Part shown: positions 5,266 to 9,840 of the stretch, in pieces
Layout of the letters: each line of letters opens with the position of its first letter
Position numbering within the stretch: position 1 is the stretch's first letter
Source: JBGOUJ01 sp041477005
GTDB taxonomy: Bacteria; Acidobacteriota; Terriglobia; Bryobacterales; JACQDG01
Assembly: GCA_041477005.1 (NCBI GenBank)
Contig: JBGOUJ010000264.1
Location: 1-9,840 of the forward strand
Length of the DNA stretch: 9,840 nt
Reading direction: 5' to 3'
Position numbers and translations under genes: made by a program
The notes under the pieces: generated by a model
Told to the model about the DNA's origin: nothing
Seen by the model: the letters and a program-made list of their open reading frames with translations, nothing else
Databases searched by the model: none

Positions 5266-5880
5266 CTATCGTTCGGAGGCCGCGTCGATCCGGGCTGAAT
5301 GGGACTGCTCGTAGGCCGCGATTTCCGCCGCCTTTTGCAGCAGGTAGCCGAGCTGGTCGACGCCCGTGAGCAGGCAGTGCTTGGAGAAGCTGTCGATGGG
5401 AAACTGGACCGTGCGGCCGGTGGGCAGCCGAAGGGATTGCTGGGCCAGGTCCACGAAGACCTCGGCCGCCAGGTCCTTTTCGGCGATCTCAAACAGCTCG
5501 GCCTGGGTGGCCGCGTCCACCGCGAGGGGCAGCAGCCCGTTCTTGAGACAGTTGTTGCGGAAGATGTCGGCAAACGAAGTGCTGATCGCGGCCCGGAAGC
5601 CGAATCCCAGCAGCGCCCAGGGGGCGTGCTCGCGCGAGCTGCCGCAGCCGAAATTGTCGCCGGCGAGCAGGACCCCGCCGCCCTCGGCCCGCGGCTGGTT
5701 CAAGATGAAGTCCGGCTTCGGGTTCCCCGCCGCGTCGTAACGCCAGTCACAGAAAAGACTCTTCCCCAGACCCACTTTGTCGGTGGTTTTCAGGAACCGG
5801 GCCGGGATGATCTGGTCGGTGTCGATGTTGTCGATAGCCAGCGGAACAATCCGCGCCGAAAACGCAGTAATGGGTTCCAT
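5266..5880 (-). CDS. leuD: 3-isopropylmalate dehydratase small subunit (LeuD)
   Basis: A 204-aa protein, the usual length of LeuD. With LeuC it forms isopropylmalate isomerase, which converts 2-isopropylmalate to 3-isopropylmalate in leucine biosynthesis in the cytoplasm. The aconitase swivel-domain signatures are clear: N-I-D-T-D-Q-I-I-P-A-R-F-L (18-30), G-D-N-F-G-C-G-S-S-R-E-H-A-P-W-A-L (74-90) and F-A-D-I-F-R-N-N-C-L-K-N-G-L-L-P (103-118). The ATG at 5880 has AGAGGG just upstream, within a tandemly duplicated leader segment. leuC lies upstream on the same strand but is separated by 235 bp of foldback heptamer repeats, much more than usual for this pair. I see no reason to doubt that the gene is functional. 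Confidence 0.96.
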   Translation of the reverse strand: MEPITAFSARIVPLAIDNIDTDQIIPARFLKTTDKVGLGKSLFCDWRYDAAGNPKPDFILNQPRAEGGGVLLAGDNFGCGSSREHAPWALLGFGFRAAISTSFADIFRNNCLKNGLLPLAVDAATQAELFEIAEKDLAAEVFVDLAQQSLRLPTGRTVQFPIDSFSKHCLLTGVDQLGYLLQKAAEIAAYEQSHSARIDAASER

Positions 5881-5908
5881 GGTCCCTCTTTAGATGGTCC
5901 TCTTTAGA
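5879..5908 (-). repeat. Tandem duplication of the leuD ribosome-binding region
   Basis: ATGGTCCCTCTTTAGA (5879-5894) is followed by ATGGTCCTCTTTAGA (5894-5908). On the minus strand this places the segment TCTAAAGAGG(G)ACCAT twice before leuD. Only the copy next to the gene leads into the frame, since in the outer copy the ACCAT is followed by C rather than G. Confidence 0.7.
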
Positions 5909-5932
5909 AAGCAGCCATCAGAAAAGCAGCCG

Positions 5933-6110
5933 TCAGCTATCAGCTTTCAGAAAGGCAGCCTTCAGCTATCAGCTTTCAGCTATCAGAAAAGCAGCCATCA
6001 GCCATCAGCTTTCAGCTATCAGCCACCCCACGCTCGTAACCCTTGCTGAATGCCGGCAGATTGCTGACGGCTTTCTGAGACGGCTGACGGCTGATGGCTG
6101 ATCGCTGATC
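5933..6110. repeat. Foldback array of 7-bp repeats between leuC and leuD
   Basis: The left arm (5933-6025) is built of heptamers such as TCAGCTA, TCAGCTT, TCAGAAA and the variants AGCAGCC/ATCAGCC, in phase except for single-base slips near 5961 and 6004. The right arm (6063-6110) reads GCTGACG, GCTTTCT, a 6-base unit, GCTGACG, GCTGATG, GCTGATC, GCTGATC. GCTGA is the reverse complement of TCAGC, so the arms can pair across a unique centre at about 6026-6062. Together with the leuD leader it accounts for the whole leuC-leuD gap and would be transcribed in an operon mRNA. Confidence 0.85.
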
Positions 6111-6115
6111 CTTCG

Positions 6116-7528
6116 TCACAGCAACGTCCTCACATCCGTCACTACGCCCGTCAATGCGCTGGCGGCGGCGGTTAACGGGCTGGCCAGGAACGTCCGGCCG
6201 CCCTTGCCCTGGCGGCCCTCGAAGTTCCGATTGGAGGTCGACACGCAGTACTGGCCCGGCTGCAGCTCGTCCCCGTTCATGGCGATGCACATGCTGCATC
6301 CCGGCTCTCTCCATTCGCAGCCGGCGGCGCGGAAGATCTCGGGCAGCCCTTCGGCCTCGGCTTGCGCCTTCACCTGCTGCGAGCCGGGCACCACCATCAC
6401 GCGCAGCTTGGGATTCACCTTGCGGCCCTTCAGCAGCCCCGCCGCCAGCCGCAGATCCGAGATGCGGGAGTTGGTGCAACTGCCGATGAAGACCACGTCG
6501 AGCCGATGTCCCAGCAACGGTCTCCCCGGCTCGAGCCCCATGTACAGGAGCGCCTTGACCAGGCTCGCGCGGCGGGAAGCTTCCGGGATTTTCTCCGGCT
6601 CCGGAACCGGCGCCGTGATCGGTATGCCCATGCCGGGATTGGTCCCATAGGTGATCATCGGCTCGAGGCGGTTGGCGTCGATCGCGACCGACTGGTCGTA
6701 GACCGCGCCGGCGTCGCTCGGCAGACGCCGCCAGGCTGCGGCCGCCGCCTCCCACGCCACGCCCTGGGGAGCAAACGGCCGGCCGGACATATATTCGATC
6801 GTCGTATCATCGGGCGCCACCAGGCCGGCCCTCGCCCCGCCCTCGATCGACATGTTGCAGACCGTCATACGCCCCTCGACCGAGAGCGCCCGCATGGCGC
6901 TGCCCGTGTACTCGAGCACGTGGCCGGTGCCGCCGCCCACGCCGATGCGGGCGATCAGGGCCAGGATGATGTCCTTGGCCGTCACGCCGGGCCGCAACGC
7001 GCCTTCGACCCGGACCTCGAAGGTCTGGGGCCGCGTCTGGAGCAGGCACTGCGTGGCCAGCACGTGCTCCACTTCCGTGGTGCCGATGCCGAACGCCAGC
7101 GCTCCCAGCGCCCCGTGGGTCGAGGTGTGGCTGTCGCCGCACACGATGGTCATGCCCGGCTGGGTCAGCCCCAGCTCCGGCCCGATCACGTGCACGATGC
7201 CCTGGCGCCGGTTTTTCATATCGTAGAGCGGCACGCCGAACTCGCGGCAGTTGATGGCGAGCTGCTCGATCTGTTTGGCGGCGATCGGATCGACGATGGG
7301 CAGCATGCGGTCGGTGGTGGGAATGCTGTGGTCCATCGTGGCCACCGTCTGCCCCGGCCGCCGCACTTGCAGCCCCTTCTCCCGCAACCCTTGAAAGGCC
7401 TGCGGCGAGGTCACCTCGTGCACCAGGTGCAGATCGATGTAAAGCACCGCAGGACGGCCCGGTTCGTCGGCGACGATGTGCGACTCCCAGATCTTCTGAA
7501 ACAGCGTGCGAGGATTTTCAACAGCCAT
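6116..7528 (-). CDS. leuC: 3-isopropylmalate dehydratase large subunit (LeuC)
   Basis: A 470-aa protein of the aconitase family, full length for LeuC, carrying the 4Fe-4S cluster and most of the active site of isopropylmalate isomerase. Visible motifs (numbered from the ATG at 7528): T-L-F-Q-K-I-W (8-14), D-H-S-I-P-T-T-D (66-73), C-G-D-S-H-T-S-T-H-G-A (130-140), cluster ligand C351 in G-S-C-T-N-S-R, ligands C411 and C414 in P-G-C-S-M-C-I-A-M-N, and S-T-S-N-R-N-F-E-G-R-Q-G (430-441). An ATG at 7537 would add M-K-T and overlap the previous stop as ATGA, but the AGGA there sits eight bases before the ATG at 7528, which fits better. Packed directly behind the aldo/keto reductase gene, so co-transcribed. 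leuD follows after a repeat array. Confidence 0.96.
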   Translation of the reverse strand: MAVENPRTLFQKIWESHIVADEPGRPAVLYIDLHLVHEVTSPQAFQGLREKGLQVRRPGQTVATMDHSIPTTDRMLPIVDPIAAKQIEQLAINCREFGVPLYDMKNRRQGIVHVIGPELGLTQPGMTIVCGDSHTSTHGALGALAFGIGTTEVEHVLATQCLLQTRPQTFEVRVEGALRPGVTAKDIILALIARIGVGGGTGHVLEYTGSAMRALSVEGRMTVCNMSIEGGARAGLVAPDDTTIEYMSGRPFAPQGVAWEAAAAAWRRLPSDAGAVYDQSVAIDANRLEPMITYGTNPGMGIPITAPVPEPEKIPEASRRASLVKALLYMGLEPGRPLLGHRLDVVFIGSCTNSRISDLRLAAGLLKGRKVNPKLRVMVVPGSQQVKAQAEAEGLPEIFRAAGCEWREPGCSMCIAMNGDELQPGQYCVSTSNRNFEGRQGKGGRTFLASPLTAAASALTGVVTDVRTLL

Positions 7529-7533
7529 TGTCT

Positions 7534-8922
7534 TCATCCTATCAAAGTCTTCAGAACCTGCAGGCTATCCACCCGCTCCAGGCTCACCGCCCCCATCGCG
7601 TCTTCCACGTATTCCGGCCGGCGCATACCGACCAGCACGCAGCTCAAGCCTTCGAGCCCCAGCAACACGTTGAGCGCCAGCCGGCTGAGCGATTCGCCGG
7701 AGGGCGGGTAGCCCGCCTGCGCCAATTCGACGCGGACCTGGTCGGAAGCCTCCTGCTGGGCGGTCGAGAGATGCCGGTGAATGCCCTCGAAGGCGGCATT
7801 GATCCGCCGGAGGAACTCGCCGTGCCATTCCTCCCAGCCGGGCCGGCTCGAAAGCGCCTGCCGGCACTGCGCCAGCCAGCCTTGGATGGGCCGGATTACG
7901 TGAGGGCCGGCGGCCTGCTCCCAGTGGGCCACCGACCGGATCTGCGGCACGATGTCCAGGAGCGAAGCGGCGATGCCCGGAGCCGTCCGTGAGCCACCCA
8001 GCAGCGAGCCTCCCAGTTCGCCCGCCAGCTTCTGCTCGTGCTCGGCGAGCGGCCGGAGCAGGGCGCGCAGGTCGTCCTGGCCGGGCGCCTTCGCTCCGGG
8101 AGGCAGAAAGTCGGCCAGCCGCACCAGATGGTTTTGGTGATAGGCATTGAGCGGACGGTTGGCCAGCACGCCGAGCCCTTTTTCGCGGCAGAACTCCAGA
8201 ACGGTCTTCCCCGACTCCGGCTCCAGTGCCCCGCCGCTTTCATAGAGGTTCAGCGGCAACTGCACCACGCGAAAGTGGTGATCGCGGGAAACCGATTCCG
8301 CCGCGGCGAGCGTCCGCGCCACGGAGGTGTGCGCCGGCGCCGAGGCCGGCAGCGCATAGTTGTTCGAGCTGACGCCATACCAGCGGATCTTGCCCTTCTC
8401 CACCTGACCTTCCAGAAAGCGAAATGCCTCCCCCACCCGGCGATAGAATTCGTCGTGATCCGACGGCGCGAGCGCGCGGTGGTGGGCGATCTCTTCCAGA
8501 TAGTATTCCGGGTTGTGCAGTAAGTAGACATCGGCGTGGTCCAACTGGAGCCGCTCCAGGGAGAGCCGCACCTGGGTCTCCAGAAACTCCGGGTGGATGG
8601 AGTGCCACAGCCCGTCGCCGTATTTCACCGTTTCGGGAAAATCCTGCTGCTCGGCGAGCGCCATGTTGCGGCCCTGGATGTAGCCGCCCTTGGTCACCAC
8701 GATCACGCCGTCGCGCGGCCGATCCGCCAGAGCCTTTCCCACCAGCGCCTCCGACTCGCCGTCCATGTAGTTGGCGCTGGTGTCGATCAAGTTGCCGCCG
8801 CGATCGAGGTAGGCCGTCAAGGCTTCGGCGTGGGCCGGCGTGCCGTCGCCGATGCGGTAGCAGCCAAAGCCCAGCGGATGGCACTGCAGGCCGGTCGAGC
8901 CGAGCGGGCGAACGGGCGTCAT
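7534..8922 (-). CDS. Aldo/keto reductase family oxidoreductase, long form (462 aa)
   Basis: An NADPH-type aldo/keto reductase with the full catalytic tetrad: D47 and Y52 (D-T-S-A-N-Y), K78 (V-V-T-K-G-G) and H136 (Y-L-L-H-N-P). The N-terminus P-L-G-S-T-G-L-Q-C-H-P-L-G-F-G (6-20) is typical. The usual closing segment (L-L-G-L-E-G-L-S-C-V-L-V-G-M-R-R-P-E-Y-V-E-D-A) appears only near residue 425, because about 130-140 extra, mainly helical residues lie between about 285 and 425. Usual family length is 310-350. The substrate cannot be told. Its ATG overlaps the stop of the upstream Cys-cluster gene (ATGA at 8922-8919), and its stop lies 5 bp before the preferred leuC start. The tight packing suggests a shared physiological role with them or simply shared transcription. 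Confidence 0.88.
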   Translation of the reverse strand: MTPVRPLGSTGLQCHPLGFGCYRIGDGTPAHAEALTAYLDRGGNLIDTSANYMDGESEALVGKALADRPRDGVIVVTKGGYIQGRNMALAEQQDFPETVKYGDGLWHSIHPEFLETQVRLSLERLQLDHADVYLLHNPEYYLEEIAHHRALAPSDHDEFYRRVGEAFRFLEGQVEKGKIRWYGVSSNNYALPASAPAHTSVARTLAAAESVSRDHHFRVVQLPLNLYESGGALEPESGKTVLEFCREKGLGVLANRPLNAYHQNHLVRLADFLPPGAKAPGQDDLRALLRPLAEHEQKLAGELGGSLLGGSRTAPGIAASLLDIVPQIRSVAHWEQAAGPHVIRPIQGWLAQCRQALSSRPGWEEWHGEFLRRINAAFEGIHRHLSTAQQEASDQVRVELAQAGYPPSGESLSRLALNVLLGLEGLSCVLVGMRRPEYVEDAMGAVSLERVDSLQVLKTLIG

Positions 8923-9536
8923 GCCGGCAGGTGTCCTTCGAAGTCTTCAAGCAGGGCGCGGGCCACGGTGATCGGGAAATCGTCACGCTGGCCGCGGGCC
9001 TGGTTGTAGTCGTCTTGCACCGATTTCCAGTTCTCGTAAAGGCCCGTCTGGATCTGGACGAGCGCGCCGTCGTCGATCTCTTCTCCGGGCGAGAAATTCA
9101 GCTCGCAAGCGAAGACCCGGCCGGGCTTCTGCGGGTTGTAGAGCGGGATGCCGAACTTGCGGCAGATCAGCGGCCGGTGTTCATAGATGCGGCAGGCGCC
9201 GTCATCCGAGAGCGCCGGGCAGGCCAGCCGCGTCCCTTCCGGCGGCAAGTGGCCCCAGGCCTCGATCATCCCGTGCCGGCGCATGATCTCGTCGCGGCGG
9301 GGCATGTAGTCGCGCGCCCGCGCCCGCAAATCCTCCCGCTCGCCCTCCGGCATGTCGCGCACCGCCCGCGAGATCACGGCCGCTTCCACCTCGGTGATCT
9401 GAAACAGGTGATAGCAACACTGGCTGCAGCCGCGCCGGCAATGGATGCGCTCGCCGTAGAGCGCCGCGTTGCGGTCGAACTCCACGGCCACCTGGCGGCA
9501 AGTCTCGGCATAGCGCTCGATCAAGGTGTGGGACAT
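8919..9536 (-). CDS. YkgJ-family Cys-cluster (CxxxCxxCC) protein
   Basis: A 205-aa protein of the YkgJ / Fe-S or zinc cluster family (UPF0153-like). Eight cysteines make the signature: C33-R-R-G-C37-S-Q-C40-C41, then C106-P-A-L, C115-R-I-Y-E-H-R-P-L-I-C125-R-K-F-G and C144-E-L-N-F. Members are thought to bind Zn or an Fe-S cluster; their biochemical role is mostly unknown. Helical segments lie between the cysteine groups (44-100), and the C-terminus (155-205) is helical. No signal peptide. The ATG at 9536 has GGGGAG about ten bases upstream. First gene of the leftward run leading to the aldo/keto reductase and leuCD, with a 4-bp overlap to the next gene. In this context it might serve redox or metal supply for the Fe-S enzyme LeuC, but that is inference. 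Confidence 0.85.
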   Translation of the reverse strand: MSHTLIERYAETCRQVAVEFDRNAALYGERIHCRRGCSQCCYHLFQITEVEAAVISRAVRDMPEGEREDLRARARDYMPRRDEIMRRHGMIEAWGHLPPEGTRLACPALSDDGACRIYEHRPLICRKFGIPLYNPQKPGRVFACELNFSPGEEIDDGALVQIQTGLYENWKSVQDDYNQARGQRDDFPITVARALLEDFEGHLPA

Positions 9537-9551
9537 GCGGCCACCGCTCCC

Positions 9552-9577
9552 CGGCTCGGAATCCCGCCCCCGAGCCG
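9552..9577 (-). promoter_or_regulatory. Stable hairpin in the leader just before the ykgJ-like gene
   Basis: CGGCTCGG (9552-9559) and CCGAGCCG (9570-9577) form a perfect 8-bp G+C-rich stem with a 10-base loop. It ends next to the ribosome-binding region of the ykgJ-like gene. There is no T-run after it on either strand, so it is not a typical terminator. It could affect translation or mRNA stability. Confidence 0.4.
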
Positions 9578-9736
9578 TGTCGGCAAGGGGGCGCGAAAAA
9601 ATGCCGGTCTCGCTAAGCGCCCGTCATAGAATTACCATGCCAGCACGCCGAGTCCGCTTGCTCACGCGCGCGGCTCAGAAAGCCCTTCCGAGCCGCGTCA
9701 GGGAGCGGTTGGCACTGTTATTTCTTGACAGGCCCT

Positions 9737-9794
9737 AAGACGCCAAGCACGCCAAGAAAAACTCTTGGGGGTTTCTTTGCGCTCTTTGCGTCTT
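9737..9794. repeat. Imperfect hairpin built of 9-bp repeats
   Basis: The left arm (9737-9762) contains GACGCCAAG and CACGCCAAG in tandem. The right arm (9769-9794) contains CTTTGCGCT and CTTTGCGTC. The arms match as an inverted repeat at 20 of 26 positions around a 6-base loop. Similar CGCCAAG/CGCAAAG repeats are, as I recall, scattered in many environmental bacterial genomes. It lies outside any gene. Confidence 0.7.
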
Positions 9795-9840
9795 GGCGCG
9801 AAATCTTCCGGGCGCCTCGCGGTTCCTAACCAATCGCCTC

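Larger units (their letters stand above)
9537..9840. other. Intergenic region upstream of the ykgJ-aldo/keto reductase-leuCD operon
   Basis: No convincing gene in about 300 bases. It holds the leader hairpin (9552-9577), an A/T-rich patch around 9625-9640 (TAGAAT on the plus strand, TTCTAT on the minus strand) that is the most promoter-like spot, a partial sigma-54-like sequence at 9709-9725, and the 9-bp-repeat hairpin (9737-9794). A 33-codon plus-strand frame from 9637 (MPARRVRLLTRAAQKALPSR onward) lacks a ribosome-binding site. Confidence 0.4.

Noticed and set aside
6362..7711. Very long plus-strand open frame opposite leuC.
   Set aside because: It is the antisense of a certain gene; its His/Arg/Asp-rich product is the usual artefact of high G+C third positions.
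9709..9725. Sigma-54-like promoter (TTGGCAC, five bases, TTTCT).
   Set aside because: The essential GC of the -12 element is TC here and no credible gene follows on the plus strand.
9637..9738. Plus-strand 33-aa ORF preceded by TAGAAT.
   Set aside because: No ribosome-binding site, Arg/Leu-rich composition typical of a chance frame in G+C-rich DNA, and no clear domain.
1..9840. Search for CRISPR arrays, rRNA genes, insertion-sequence transposases and toxin-antitoxin pairs.
   Set aside because: No regularly spaced repeats with spacers, no rRNA motifs, no DDE transposase and no recognisable toxin or antitoxin pair seen.

Overview
The window looks like a piece of a G+C-rich bacterial chromosome. 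Gene content and intergenic repeat style suggest Acidobacteriota or a similar soil/sediment lineage, but this is recognition by eye, not an alignment. Two compartments meet at about position 3144.

The left compartment (1 to about 3143) is the right-hand end of an integrated mobile element. It is visibly poorer in G+C than the rest (25 of 60 bases at 1561-1620 against 37 of 60 at 8341-8400). On the minus strand it has an unrecognised 230-aa protein followed by a small ORF cut by the window edge. On the plus strand a compact chain runs rightward: a possible 30-aa ORF, a 27-codon ORF with the best ribosome-binding site of the chain, a 139-aa zinc-ribbon/helical protein, and a large serine recombinase whose ATG overlaps the preceding stop (ATGA). 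The recombinase gene reads 12 nt into the 3' end of a convergent tRNA-Arg(CCG), so its last three codons and stop lie in tRNA sequence. That marks the chromosome-element junction; the other end lies outside the window.

The right compartment (3144-9840) is chromosomal. The tRNA-Arg is divergent from clpS, an N-degron adaptor-like gene with an altered ligand pocket. clpS converges, 2 bp apart, on a two-gene unit encoding an unrecognised 158-aa protein and a stand-alone RsbRD_N-like helical protein. A 90-aa hypothetical gene follows. Then comes a leftward operon read as ykgJ-like Cys-cluster protein, long aldo/keto reductase, leuC, leuD. The first three genes are tightly packed, while leuC and leuD are separated by a 235-bp repeat-filled gap. 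LeuC and LeuD form isopropylmalate isomerase of leucine biosynthesis; leuA and leuB are not in the window.

Three intergenic spaces carry short-period repeats arranged as inverted arms: period 7 at 4729-4890, period 7 with a different unit at 5933-6110, and period 9 at 9737-9794. The best candidates for something new are the serine-recombinase element at the tRNA with its coupled zinc-ribbon partner, and these foldback arrays.
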